From NCBI RefSeq assembly GCF_018882335.1, contig NZ_JACVOS010000007.1, positions 62,001-126,000 of the forward strand: a stretch of 64,000 nt of DNA. The letters are read 5' to 3'. Shown piece by piece: positions 9,642 to 20,300 of the stretch. Numbering within the stretch: position 1 is the stretch's first letter; every line of letters begins with the position of its first letter. The position numbers were made by a program, and so were the translations under genes. The notes under the pieces were generated by a model. That model was not told the origin of the DNA. It saw only the letters and a list, made by a program, of their open reading frames with translations, and did not search any database. Source of the stretch: Polynucleobacter sp. AM-25C3. GTDB lineage: Bacteria > Pseudomonadota > Gammaproteobacteria > Burkholderiales > Burkholderiaceae.

Positions 9642-9669
9642 ATATGGGGTCAATCAAGGCAATTTCAAG
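9642..9669 (-). promoter_or_regulatory. Sigma-32 (RpoH) promoter of grpE
   Basis: On the minus strand, -35 CTTGAAA (9669-9663) and -10 CCCCATAT (9649-9642) with a 13-nt spacer, an exact match to the RpoH consensus. It sits between the hemH stop (9681) and the grpE start (9598). The 13-nt spacing is the same as in the dnaK promoter. Confidence 0.92.
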
Positions 9670-9680
9670 TGCGATTGAGT

Positions 9681-10775
9681 TTAAGCAATATTGGCCTTGG
9701 CTAACTCGGCCAAGCGGTTGCGCTCAACCAATTGAGCATCAGACTCCACACCCAAACTCCAACCAGACAAATGCTCTTGGGCAATGTCATACATCGCCTC
9801 AATCCATTTTGGATTGCTATTAAGACAAGGAATATAGCGGTAATCTTTTCCACCATGCTCCAGGAAAATCTCACGCGCTTCCATAGCAATCTCCTCTAGG
9901 GTCTCTAAGCAATCCGCCGGAAAGCCAGGGCAAAAAATATCCACTCGCTGACACCCTTCTTTGCCTAGCTTTTCAATTGTTGGTGCAGTGTAGGGTTTGA
10001 GCCATTCCGCTTTTCCAAAGCGAGATTGGAAGGTCACTAAGTATTGCCCAGGCTCTAGACCCAAAGACTCGCCAAGCAAGCGGCCTGTTTTTAAGCACTC
10101 ACAATGGTAGGGGTCACCCTTCATTAAATTACGCTTTGGTAAGCCGTGAAATGACATCACCAGGCGATCGCCACTGGCAAAATTAGGGCGTCCGTCTTTA
10201 TCCCATGCGCTAAGCACTTGATCACGCAACGCGGAAATATACGCAGGGTTGTCGTGATAGTGCTTTACCAAACGCAGCTCAGGTTGGTTGCGCCACGTTC
10301 CGAGAACACGAAACACCTCATCAAAGCTGGAAGCGGTAGTTGTCGCTGAGTACTGTGGATACAGTGGCAATAATAAGAGACGCTCCATGCCTTCCGCCTG
10401 AAGGGCTTCAAGGGCTTGCTGGGTGGAAGGTTGGCCATAGCGCATTGCCAAATCTACCAGTACCACTTGACCGTGATGAGCAAATTTCTCACCTAGTTCT
10501 TTTGCTTGCAGGCGTGAGTAATGCATCAGAGGGGAGCCCAATTTTGGCAGCCAAATCGAAGCGTATTTTTTTGCAGAGGCGCTACTGCGGATCGGCAAAA
10601 TGATCCCGTTCAAGATGCACCACCAAATAATCCGTGGGATCTCAACTACGCGAGGATCAGATAAGAATTCTTTTAAGTACACCCTCACCGCTTTTGCTGT
10701 TGGTGCAGAAGGTGTACCTAAGTTCAGCAATAAAACTGCTGTCTTAGAAGGGCGTAAGTGGGGGTTTTGATTCAA
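9681..10775 (-). CDS. hemH: Ferrochelatase
   Basis: A 364-residue protein with LLLNLGTPSAP at the N-terminus, LPLYPQYSATTTASSFDEV, the metal-site SFHGLPKRN with its His, and TFQSRFGKAEWLKPYT. These identify HemH, which inserts Fe2+ into protoporphyrin IX to make protoheme. It follows hrcA after 45 nt and precedes the grpE promoter, so it sits inside the heat-shock cluster and may be read from the hrcA promoter. Heme made here would serve cytochromes, including the NarI b-hemes encoded at 57 kb. Confidence 0.95.
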   Translation of the reverse strand: MNQNPHLRPSKTAVLLLNLGTPSAPTAKAVRVYLKEFLSDPRVVEIPRIIWWCILNGIILPIRSSASAKKYASIWLPKLGSPLMHYSRLQAKELGEKFAHHGQVVLVDLAMRYGQPSTQQALEALQAEGMERLLLLPLYPQYSATTTASSFDEVFRVLGTWRNQPELRLVKHYHDNPAYISALRDQVLSAWDKDGRPNFASGDRLVMSFHGLPKRNLMKGDPYHCECLKTGRLLGESLGLEPGQYLVTFQSRFGKAEWLKPYTAPTIEKLGKEGCQRVDIFCPGFPADCLETLEEIAMEAREIFLEHGGKDYRYIPCLNSNPKWIEAMYDIAQEHLSGWSLGVESDAQLVERNRLAELAKANIA

Positions 10776-10820
10776 GGGGGATCCGTCTGAATTAAAGAGA
10801 GCTAAAAAATATTATTGTTA

Positions 10821-11843
10821 TTAGAAGCTGATTGGAGAACTCAATGCGCCCGATAACAACTTCGAAGTAATGTCGACAATCGGGATGACGCGATCATATG
10901 CCATGCGGGTTGGCCCAATCACACCCAGAGTTCCCACGATTTGGCCATCAACACTGTAAGGCGCACTAATCACCGCCAAATCTTCATATGGCAGCAAATC
11001 ACTTTCCCCACCAATAAAAATCTGAATGCCATCAGCATGGCTTGAGACATCTAACAATTGCATCAAGACTGATTTCTGCTCAAGCATGTCGAACATCTTA
11101 CGCAACTTATCTAGATTGGTGCTGAGGTCACCGACATTCAATAAACGTCGCTCACCTGATAAGAGTACATCTCCTTGACCCATGCCGTAATCACTTACGC
11201 CACTGTGCAACGCTAAGGCCATTAAACCAGAGATGTCAGTGCGCAAATTATCCAAATCGGAAGCGAGATGCGCCCGCACCTCAGCAAAACTCTTGCCGGC
11301 AAACTGCATATTGATGTAATTGCCTGCCTCGACTAACTGGCTTGGCGTGTAATCCTGCGTGGTTGGCAGGATGCGGTTTTGAACGTCCCCTTCAGGGGTC
11401 ACCATGATGAGCAAGATCTTGCCCTCTCCAAGTCGCATAAATTCAATATGCTTAAACACTTGAGCCCGCTTTGGCGTCATCACGACCCCAGCAAAATGGG
11501 TCAAATTAGACAGAATTTGCGCAGCGGAGTTCAGCACCCTTTGCGGAGAATCTGGCAAAAGCCCTTTTTCCATCTCGCGGGCAGCTATTTCTTCTAGAGG
11601 GCGAACGGTCACCATCGTATCTACGAACAAGCGATAGCCCCTAGGGGTTGGGATACGACCGGCCGAAGTGTGGGGGCTAGTCACCAGGCCCATTTCCTCT
11701 AAATCCGCCATGACATTGCGAATCGTGGCCGCAGAAAGATCCAATCCCGAGAATCTAGATAGGGTGCGTGAGCCAATAGGCTGCCCCTCCTCGATATAGC
11801 GCTCGATGAGGGTTTTCAGTAAGGCGCGGGAACGATCATCCAT
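10821..11843 (-). CDS. hrcA: Heat-inducible transcription repressor HrcA
   Basis: A 340-residue repressor. The N-terminal winged helix (about 1-75) has [15 protein letters not shown] and [14 protein letters not shown], and the [17 protein letters not shown] motif is characteristic. The middle GAF-like domain and the [24 protein letters not shown] segment complete the family signature. HrcA binds CIRCE operators and is kept active by GroEL. The only CIRCE site I found is upstream of groES at 50355-50381, so groESL is the probable target. It is divergent from nadK with 37 nt between starts. Confidence 0.95.
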   Translation of the reverse strand: MDDRSRALLKTLIERYIEEGQPIGSRTLSRFSGLDLSAATIRNVMADLEEMGLVTSPHTSAGRIPTPRGYRLFVDTMVTVRPLEEIAAREMEKGLLPDSPQRVLNSAAQILSNLTHFAGVVMTPKRAQVFKHIEFMRLGEGKILLIMVTPEGDVQNRILPTTQDYTPSQLVEAGNYINMQFAGKSFAEVRAHLASDLDNLRTDISGLMALALHSGVSDYGMGQGDVLLSGERRLLNVGDLSTNLDKLRKMFDMLEQKSVLMQLLDVSSHADGIQIFIGGESDLLPYEDLAVISAPYSVDGQIVGTLGVIGPTRMAYDRVIPIVDITSKLLSGALSSPISF

Positions 11844-11880
11844 AGTGGAAGGGATTTTATGCGTATGGTTTAATCGTTAT

Positions 11881-12786
11881 ATGTTAAGCCCATCCCCAAA
11901 TTCCAGCAAAAAGGCATTTAGCCGGGTTGCGCTTGTCGGCAAATATCAAGCTGATGGCATGCAAGAGCGCATCAGCGAGCTAGCGCTACTCCTAGCCCAG
12001 CTAGGCTGTGAAGTCTTTGTCGAGAGCGCCACTGCGACCCACCTAGGCCTAACAGCCTATCCCATCAAAAAAGTGGAAGAATTTGCAGGGGCCATTGATT
12101 TAGCAGTAGTTTTGGGCGGTGACGGGACGATGCTTGGAATTGGGCGTCAACTGGCTGGCAGTCATGTGCCTCTCGTCGGCATCAATATGGGTCGCCTAGG
12201 CTATATGACCGATATTCCCATTCAGAGCGTCCAAACAGTCTTACCGCAAATTATTGCCGGTGACTATGAAGCGGATACGCGAACCTTGCTTGACGCTGTT
12301 GTACTTCGCAATGGTAAAGAGATTAATCAAGCCCTAGCTTTAAATGATGTCGTAGTGAATCGCTCCGGAATTTCTGGAATGGTTGAACTCGCAGTTCGAG
12401 TTAACGGTTCATTTATGTACAACCAGCGATCCGATGGATTGATTGTGTCAACTCCTACCGGCTCTACTGCTTACGCCCTTGCAGCTGGCGGACCCATTCT
12501 GCATCCGCGAGTAGCTGGAATTTTGTTGGCACCGATTGCACCGCATTCTTTATCTAACCGCCCGATCGTATTGCCCCAAGATATTGTGGTGAGCATTGAG
12601 GTAGTTGATGGCAGAGAAGTGATTGTGAACTTTGACATGCAATCACAAACTAATTTGCAATCAGGCGACACTATTGAAGTCAGTCAATCTAAAAAAACAA
12701 TCACCCTACTTCACCCTCGCAGCCACAGTGACTACAAAGCCTTGCGAGAGAAGTTACATTGGAATGAGTATCCATCGACATTCTAA
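11881..12786 (+). CDS. nadK: NAD kinase
   Basis: A 301-residue protein from the ATG at 11881. Characteristic motifs are [14 protein letters not shown] (GGDGT nucleotide-binding loop), [17 protein letters not shown] and [21 protein letters not shown]. It phosphorylates NAD to NADP. The frame is open 25 codons further upstream, but those residues are unlike the family and would overlap the divergent hrcA start, so I place the start at 11881. No clear ribosome-binding site is visible there, so translation could be leaderless. recN follows after 26 nt. Confidence 0.94.
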   Translation: MLSPSPNSSKKAFSRVALVGKYQADGMQERISELALLLAQLGCEVFVESATATHLGLTAYPIKKVEEFAGAIDLAVVLGGDGTMLGIGRQLAGSHVPLVGINMGRLGYMTDIPIQSVQTVLPQIIAGDYEADTRTLLDAVVLRNGKEINQALALNDVVVNRSGISGMVELAVRVNGSFMYNQRSDGLIVSTPTGSTAYALAAGGPILHPRVAGILLAPIAPHSLSNRPIVLPQDIVVSIEVVDGREVIVNFDMQSQTNLQSGDTIEVSQSKKTITLLHPRSHSDYKALREKLHWNEYPSTF

Positions 12787-12812
12787 TGTTGAATTATTCG
12801 GTACGCTAAGGC

Positions 12813-14483
12813 ATGCTTCAAACCCTATCGCTTCGCGACTTTGTCATTGTTGATCAACTAGAGCTAGACTTTTCTTCTGGCTTTACCGTGCTCACTGGCG
12901 AAACGGGCGCCGGTAAATCTATTCTCTTAGACGCCCTCAGTCTGGTTTTAGGTGAACGCGCAGATAGCAGTCAAATTCGTGAAGGCTGTAATCGCGCTGA
13001 AATTAGCGCCCTCTTTCGCATTGATCCCCAGCAAATTGCGCACTTCAATCTTTGGCTGGATGAACAAGGTTTCCCGACGGAAGATGAAGGCCAAAACCTG
13101 CTCCTAAAAAGAATGGTAGAAGCCAATGGCCGCAGCCGCGCATTTATCAATGGCAGCGTGGCAACCTTGGCACAACTGCGAGAAGCTGGCGATCAGCTGG
13201 TAGATATTCATGGGCAACACGCCCATCAACTATTGCTTAAAGGTGGTGCGCAACGCGAGCTGCTAGATCGCCATGCCAATCACATGGACTTAGTTGTTGA
13301 AGTTACACAACTATTCAAAGCGCTCAATGATTCTCGCCGTCGCTTAGAGCAAGCAGAAAACGCTGGGCAAGACATCGAACGTGAGCGTGAACGTCTGGAA
13401 TGGCAGCTAGAGGAGCTCACTGAGCTCTCACCGCAAGAGGGTGAATGGACCGCCATCCAGAGCGAACATGCTCGTTTGGCCAATGGCGCAAAAATTATTA
13501 GCGGTTGCCAAGAGGCAATCGATGCACTTAGTGATGCAGACAACTCCGTTGAATCAACCTTGTCTAAAGCCAGCACCAATATGAGCGCATTAGCAGAGCA
13601 CGACTCCGCACTCAGCGATATCAGTCAGGCCTTAGAGTCAGCCCAGATTCAGATTGATGAGGCGGTGCATAGCCTGAATCGCTATCTACAAAAACTTGAT
13701 TTAGATCCTGGGCGTCTTAGTGAAGTTGAGGAGCGCATGCAAGCACTGCATGGCGCCGCCAGAAAATACCGCACTGAAGCAGATGACTTACCAAAATTAC
13801 TTCACGACACTACCGAACGTTTAGAGGCGTTGACGGCCTCTCAAAATATGGAAGCCTTGCGCGAAAAAGTCAAACAAGAAGAGCTGGCTTATCTCAAGCA
13901 AGCAAAGCATCTCTCACAAAAACGCAGTAAAGCAGCGCTAGATTTAGGAAAGCAAGTCACCACCGCAATGCAAGACTTATCTATGGCCGGTGGTCAACTA
14001 GAGATCGCCTTACTCCCTTTGACCGAGAGTGGCGCTCATGGGCTTGAGCAAATTGAGTTTTTGGTTGCTGGACATGCCGGCAGTACCCCGCGTTCATTGG
14101 CCAAAGTAGCATCAGGTGGCGAACTCGCTCGCATCAGCTTAGCTATTAGCGTAATCACCAGCAAAGCCTCATTTACGCCAACACTGATATTTGATGAAGT
14201 CGATGCCGGTATCGGTGGCGCTGTTGCAGAGACTGTCGGCAAATTATTGCGTCAACTTGGTGAGTCACATCAAATTCTTTGCGTGACCCATTTGCCACAA
14301 GTGGCTGCACAAGGCAATCACCACTTTAAGGTCAGCAAATCTCAAGCGGGCGATAAAACATTCTCGCAAGTTGCGCAACTAGGTAGATCCGAAAGAGTGG
14401 AGGAGGTAGCGCGCATGCTTGGTGGAGCTACGATTACCGATACTACACGTCGTCATGCGCGAGAATTGCTGGAGCAGAGTTAA
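12813..14483 (+). CDS. recN: DNA repair protein RecN
   Basis: A 556-residue SMC-like ATPase. GETGAGKSILLDAL (Walker A) lies near residue 30 and VDIHGQHAHQLLLK follows. A coiled-coil region spans about 165-370. The C-terminal ABC half has KVASGGELARISLAI (signature) and LIFDEVDAGIGGAVAE (Walker B), then HLPQVAAQGNHHF. It acts in recombinational repair of double-strand breaks. It is convergent with glnE, 6 nt apart, with no obvious terminator between them. Confidence 0.96.
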   Translation: MLQTLSLRDFVIVDQLELDFSSGFTVLTGETGAGKSILLDALSLVLGERADSSQIREGCNRAEISALFRIDPQQIAHFNLWLDEQGFPTEDEGQNLLLKRMVEANGRSRAFINGSVATLAQLREAGDQLVDIHGQHAHQLLLKGGAQRELLDRHANHMDLVVEVTQLFKALNDSRRRLEQAENAGQDIERERERLEWQLEELTELSPQEGEWTAIQSEHARLANGAKIISGCQEAIDALSDADNSVESTLSKASTNMSALAEHDSALSDISQALESAQIQIDEAVHSLNRYLQKLDLDPGRLSEVEERMQALHGAARKYRTEADDLPKLLHDTTERLEALTASQNMEALREKVKQEELAYLKQAKHLSQKRSKAALDLGKQVTTAMQDLSMAGGQLEIALLPLTESGAHGLEQIEFLVAGHAGSTPRSLAKVASGGELARISLAISVITSKASFTPTLIFDEVDAGIGGAVAETVGKLLRQLGESHQILCVTHLPQVAAQGNHHFKVSKSQAGDKTFSQVAQLGRSERVEEVARMLGGATITDTTRRHARELLEQS

Positions 14484-14489
14484 GTTTTT

Positions 14490-17306
14490 TCAAACATCAG
14501 AAGGGGCATGAAATATTTCTTGCCACAAACCCAGCACAACTTCTCTTGCTTGAACTAGTTGAGGCTCAAGCTCCAAATCTACCCGCGTCTTTTCTGCGCC
14601 ATCCAAACGCAAGCGATGTTGACGCGCTCGGAGCAGACGATAGGCATCGCCCACCTCTTGAGCCATTGAGGCCTGAATTAAGCCCGCCTCCCCCGCAATA
14701 CGCAGTAAGGCAATATTGCCTAGATTTCCAATGAGTTGCGAATAGGTATTTGAAAACGCCAAGACTAAAAATTGGACGATAAATTCAATATCGACCATGC
14801 CACCGGCATCGTGCTTTAAATCAAAATCAGCACTAGGGTTTGGATGTCCAGCATGCACTTTGCGACGCATTTCTAAAATCTCAAGACGTAGCTGATCAAT
14901 ATCACGCTTTTGACTCAAGACCTCAAAACGCACATCATCGAAAAATGTGCCAACCGCTTTGGAGCCCGCAGAGAATCTTGCTCGCGTCAAAGCCTGATGC
15001 TCCCAAACCCATGCGGCGTTATCGCCCTCACGTAACTGATACTTTTTAAATGCGTCGGCATTCGTCACTAAGAATCCAGCCGAGCCATTCGGGCGAAGGC
15101 GTGTGTCGATTTCAAATAAACTTCCCGCCGAAGTGTAAGTAGTCAACCAATTGATCATGCGCTTTGCCAGAAGGGCGTAAATTTCTTGGGCTGCAAAATC
15201 AGTTTCTTCAGCTTGATATAAAAACACCAAATCCAAGTCTGAGGCGTATCCCAACTCCTTGCCGCCCAACTTGCCATAAGAGATCACCGCAAACGGTGCA
15301 CTCGCATCTGCGGGTAATCCAAACTTCTTGACAACGCTAGGCCACACACGCTCGAAGGTAGCCTGCAATATTAAGTCTGCCAAAGCGGATAAATGATCGC
15401 TCACCTTCTCCACGGAAAGTTCATGATCAACCCCAATTCCTAAATCTGCCAATAAAGTAATAAAGGTTTCGGTGTGATGGGTAACACGCAAAATATCCAT
15501 TGCTTGTTCTGAACCATCCCCATCTGCCATGACATCATCCAGACGCATCTCCAGGGTGTTCTTAACCTCTTTCCAATATTCTTCAGGATGCTCAATCAGC
15601 GCTTTCTCGATGCGTGAGTTGAGTAAGTAATCCAGCAAATGGGGATGTCGGGTTAAATATTCCGCGCCCCATTGCGATGCCTTAAGCAAAGCCAACACAT
15701 TCGATAGCGCCTGAGGGTATTCAGACAGAATAGATAGATAGGCGCTACGCCGCGCAACCGCCTCCAGCAAATCAAAGAAGCGAAGTAAAGTCAGATCCGC
15801 GCTAATTAAAATGAGTTGATCTGCTTGCAAGCTATCTGCAGCCTTGCGAATGAGGTTATTAAAAATTAATCTACTTTTCTCGGGCAACTGCCTTTGCTTG
15901 GAACTATCAGCCCAAGCCAGCCAACGAGCCGCAGACTCTGGAAATAGTGCGCCATCAGGCTCCCAACCTGCCGGCAATGAAGCGCTGTCCAGACGCGAAG
16001 CATCATCGAGCACAAATGCCTTTTCAAAGTATTGGGCAACTGCCGTTTGATGCTTGTCGAGTTCACTCAAGAAAATGGCTTGCTCTTGAATCTGGTCAGG
16101 GCCAACCATGCTGGATGCCAAGCGGCTGCGGGCTCCTTCATCCTCAGGTAGATAGTGCGTCTGCTGATCCTCCCATACCTGAATACGATGCTCTAAGCGC
16201 CTCAAGTAAACATAAGCTGCTTTTAAGGCATCCACTTCTTCGGCAGGCAAGATGCCTTGTTGTTTTACCAACTCCAATACTTCCAAGGTTGGGCGAATCC
16301 GAAAACGAGGATCTGTACCACCACGCATTAATTGAAACATTTGAGCTAAGAACTCAATCTCACGGATGCCGCCACGACCCAACTTAATATCTTTTGATCG
16401 GCCATGGTGATTTGACGAACGCTTCTCTGCTTCGTGCTGAATTTGCGCGTGCAGCTCTCGAATCGAGGCAATGACCCCGTAATCCAAATGACGTCGATAC
16501 ACAAAGGGGCGAATGAGCTGATCTAACTCACGCTCGCAATAGGCAAAATCAGGAGAGTGAGGTAACGGAGAAATTAACCTACCCTTAATCCAGGCATAGC
16601 GCTCCCATTCCCTACCCTGGACCAACAGGTACTCTTCGAGCATATCGAGACTACAGACCAATGGGCCAGAATCCCCATTAGGTCTTAAGCGCATATCCAC
16701 CCGAAATACAAAGCCATTTGCATCATGCTCTGCCAATAACTTGATCAGGCGCTTACCCATACGAGTAAACCACTCATGAAAAGACAAGCTCTTGGGCGCA
16801 CCTTGGGTCTCCCCTTCGTGCTCGTATAAAAAAATGAGGTCAATATCGGAAGACAGGTTGAGCTCCAGACCCCCCAATTTACCCATGCCAACCACCATCA
16901 ATGGCATCTCCGAATCAGTAACCCTGCTCCAAGGAAGTCCAAACCGCTGCCCAAGGTCTTCACGAATGTAGGCAATTGATAAGGCAACTACCTCCTCAGC
17001 AAAATGACTGAGGGCATGCGTGACCTCTTTTAAATCAGCTATGCCATTCAGATCTCGGAATGCAATCCAGAGCATGAGGCGCTGCCTAGCCAGCCTCAGA
17101 TCCGCCATAAATTGAGCCTCATCCTGCTCCGGGACAGCCAGAGCGGCCTGGCAGGCGCTCAATAAACCCCTAATCCCGTCAACATCGACTTTTTGAGAGC
17201 TCTGAGACTGGAGCCAATCCGCCCATTCTGGACGAGAATTCAGCCAGCGTTGCGCATAGCTAGAATGCTGCTTTAGAAATTCAATTTGGGCGGGAAAATT
17301 GGTCAT
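14490..17306 (-). CDS. glnE: Glutamine synthetase adenylyltransferase / adenylyl-removing enzyme
   Basis: A 938-residue bifunctional enzyme, close to the 946 of E. coli. Two nucleotidyltransferase domains are visible. The N-terminal one has GKLGGLELNLSSDIDLIFLY and the C-terminal one GKLGGKELGYASDLDLVFLY; each has the paired Asp of the catalytic motif. In this family the N-terminal half removes, and the C-terminal half adds, AMP on glutamine synthetase in response to PII and glutamine. The LGRGGIREIEFLAQMFQL segment is also typical. It stands alone, divergent from yhdP. Confidence 0.96.
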   Translation of the reverse strand: MTNFPAQIEFLKQHSSYAQRWLNSRPEWADWLQSQSSQKVDVDGIRGLLSACQAALAVPEQDEAQFMADLRLARQRLMLWIAFRDLNGIADLKEVTHALSHFAEEVVALSIAYIREDLGQRFGLPWSRVTDSEMPLMVVGMGKLGGLELNLSSDIDLIFLYEHEGETQGAPKSLSFHEWFTRMGKRLIKLLAEHDANGFVFRVDMRLRPNGDSGPLVCSLDMLEEYLLVQGREWERYAWIKGRLISPLPHSPDFAYCERELDQLIRPFVYRRHLDYGVIASIRELHAQIQHEAEKRSSNHHGRSKDIKLGRGGIREIEFLAQMFQLMRGGTDPRFRIRPTLEVLELVKQQGILPAEEVDALKAAYVYLRRLEHRIQVWEDQQTHYLPEDEGARSRLASSMVGPDQIQEQAIFLSELDKHQTAVAQYFEKAFVLDDASRLDSASLPAGWEPDGALFPESAARWLAWADSSKQRQLPEKSRLIFNNLIRKAADSLQADQLILISADLTLLRFFDLLEAVARRSAYLSILSEYPQALSNVLALLKASQWGAEYLTRHPHLLDYLLNSRIEKALIEHPEEYWKEVKNTLEMRLDDVMADGDGSEQAMDILRVTHHTETFITLLADLGIGVDHELSVEKVSDHLSALADLILQATFERVWPSVVKKFGLPADASAPFAVISYGKLGGKELGYASDLDLVFLYQAEETDFAAQEIYALLAKRMINWLTTYTSAGSLFEIDTRLRPNGSAGFLVTNADAFKKYQLREGDNAAWVWEHQALTRARFSAGSKAVGTFFDDVRFEVLSQKRDIDQLRLEILEMRRKVHAGHPNPSADFDLKHDAGGMVDIEFIVQFLVLAFSNTYSQLIGNLGNIALLRIAGEAGLIQASMAQEVGDAYRLLRARQHRLRLDGAEKTRVDLELEPQLVQAREVVLGLWQEIFHAPSDV

Positions 17307-17385
17307 TTCTCCATCTTAATCCGACTCCAGACTGAAACGCGCAGAAGCTTGGAGATCGCCCAATGGCTGACGGATAATAGAGGCC

Positions 17386-20300
17386 ATGCTTCGAAACATC
17401 ATCCGGACTCGCCTGCAGAGCGTGCTTCAAAAACGTCCTCCAGGCCCTGGTGGTATTTGGCGTAAGCGTGCCCTCATTCTTGCTGGCGTCACTGTGGCTT
17501 TTTTTGTAATAGGCCATCTTGGGGTGCGGTTTGTTTTATGGCCTCAGATCGAAAAATCAAAGCCCGCCTTAGAACGCTTAATGAGCGCTCGCTTAGGCAC
17601 TAATGTCACGATGGATGATGTCCAAGTATCCTGGACTGGAATTCGTCCGAGCTTTATGATTGAGGGCTTGCGATTTAATGGCGCAACTGCATCTACACCA
17701 CCCTTATTCATTCAAAATATCAGCGGGCAACTCAGCTGGCTTTCTTTCTATCACTTATCACCATATTTTCACGAGATCACTTTTAATCAGGTTCAGTTAT
17801 ATGCGCAACGTGATGCAAAAGGCGCAGTCTCCATTGCGGGAGTTCCGATTAAAAGCCGGTCTAATGACTTTGCAACCGAGAGCTGGCTGCTCGCTCAAAA
17901 TGACATTCAAATTAACAACGCCAAAATCTTCTGGGAAGATCAACAGGGTCGCAAGCTAAAGACTTCTATAGAAATAAAAGATTTTCACTTTACGAATGGC
18001 ATTCGTAGGCATCAAGGCGGACTAAATGCAATAACGCCATGGAGCCCAAATCCCATTTCAGTGCAGGCAAATTTCGTACATCACCTTGGCGGGCAAGCGG
18101 GTGATTGGCGTGATTGGGTCGGCACTTTTTCTTGGGATCTTGCTGATTTCAACCTCAGCCAAATCTCCAAAGATATTTCACTTCCACTGCATGACTTGGG
18201 TGGAAAGCTCAGCTCTAAAGGTAGTCTGAAACTTGATGGCGGTAAGGCTGATGGCGGGCAAATGTCTTTAACAGCTGATCGCCTCAAGGTGCAACTTAAT
18301 AAGGATGAAGATCCCATTGAGTTTGGCAGACTTGAAACTGATCTATTGCAGGATACGGATAGCGGCCTCAACTCCATCACTACGAAAACCTTGGCATGGC
18401 GAAACATCGACAGCCCTAGTACCGCCCCGCTTGAAAAATTAAGTCCCATTACTTTCCGCTGGCGCCCACCAAAAGATGGCGCCGAGATTAAAGAGTTTGG
18501 TTTCTCATCGCCAAAAATACAGGTGGAAGATATTGCTCTGTTTGCACTTAACCTCCCTCTGCCGAAAAAAATTCATCAGTGGATCAAGATTTCCGAGGCT
18601 GATGGAGAATTGCAGAATTTAGATATCAATTGGTCCGAAAGCCAATCCGCTTTATCGGCCTTACCAATTCCGGGAAATTGGTTTTCCGCCAATAGCCTCG
18701 ATTTCACTATCAGCGCAAAACTGAATGGCATTAGCTTCATTAGGATAAATAAATCGATGCCCTCAGCCTCGAATTTATCTGGGAACTTGGTAAGCAATCA
18801 GAGGCAAGGGAGCCTCACAATCGATTCCAACAATCTTGAGTTGGAGATGAGTGATTTCTTATCCTCCCCTGAAATTCAATTAGACCGTGCAAAAGGTGAA
18901 ATTAGTTGGTCCAAGCAAAAAGGTGGATGGCTAATCAACGCCAAGAAACTACAACTAAGTAACTCTGAAATTACCACTAATCTAGATCTGAGCTATTTAC
19001 TTAGCGGACCTAAGCAACCCGATCAAATGGTGCTAGATATGGAATTCGTCAAAGCCAAATTGGCGACAGCGCATCGCTATCTGCCGGTTGGAATGGATAA
19101 GGATAGTCGCCTGTATTTGAGCAAGGCCTTTGAGTCTGGAGATATTCAAAATGGGTCTTTGCACATTAAGGGCGATCCAAATCAAGTCCCCTACCCAGCT
19201 GGAACCGTTGGGGAGCTAAGCCTGCATCTGCCTTTTGCTAAGGCAAGCTTTAAACCAGCCCCTTTATTACCAAAAAACCAGGGGATATGGCAGACATTCA
19301 GCAATGTCAGCGGCAATATTGATATGAAGCAATCAACCTTAAATGTTGCCATCGATAAAGCAAATTTTAAAAAGGTACTGCTAACCAATATCAATTCACA
19401 AATTCCCAATCTCAGCGCAAAGCAACTGACCTTGCTCATCAATGGCGCAGTTGAGGGGGATGGATCAGAGATTCTGGAATACCTCTTTGCGTCACCCGTG
19501 GGTATTCAGCAAGCAAATCTAGCCAAGAATCTCACCCTAAAGGGTCCAGTAAATCTAGACATTGGCTTAAAAATCCCACTGTCCGGAAGTGACGATGTCA
19601 ACTTTGATGCAAAAATTACTCTTCCAGGCAATCAGGCTCAATGGGGGAATGCTCCTCCATTAGAAAATCTGAAGGGCAAAGTCCGCATTACTGAAACTAA
19701 TCCCGAGTTCGAAGATGTGACTGCAAATTTTTTGGGTGGCGCTTTCAAGATTTCGAGCGCACCATCTTCATCCGGAAACTCCAGCTTTAGTATCGGTGGC
19801 GATATTAATGCCAGCTTCATCAAAGATTACATTTCGGGAAATTTACAATCTCGAACTCATCCCGCACTACTTTCTGCGATGAGTGGGTCAGCCAAATACG
19901 AAGGCATGATCAACTTTAATAAAGCAGGAAGTCAAGCTAACTTGAAGTTTGATCTACGCAATTGGGCTAGCTCCGCTCCTGCGCCCGCAAAGAAATTAAT
20001 GGGAACGCCAATGCTCGGAGAGTTGAGTTTAAAAACTTACACCACCAGCAAATCAAATCCAGTGCGCGCAGATTGGTCCGGAAAATTGGGGGATCAATAC
20101 TTCATTCAAGGCAACCTCAATTTCGCCAATGAGATAAAAAATGCATTAGGCATTGGAGCTGTAGCCCCCTTACCTCAACAAGGTCTTGGAATGCACTTAG
20201 CCAGCAACGAACTCAACCTCGATCAATGGATAGAGTTTTTGGGTGCAGGAAAGCCAATGGGTAAAGCGAGTGAAGCGAATAAGTCAGATATTCCAAATGA

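Noticed and set aside
11806-11880. 25-residue extension of NadK
   Set aside because: It runs antisense to the start of hrcA and does not resemble NadK.
15947-16387. 146-residue open frame on the plus strand inside glnE
   Set aside because: An antisense shadow of the strongly conserved glnE.
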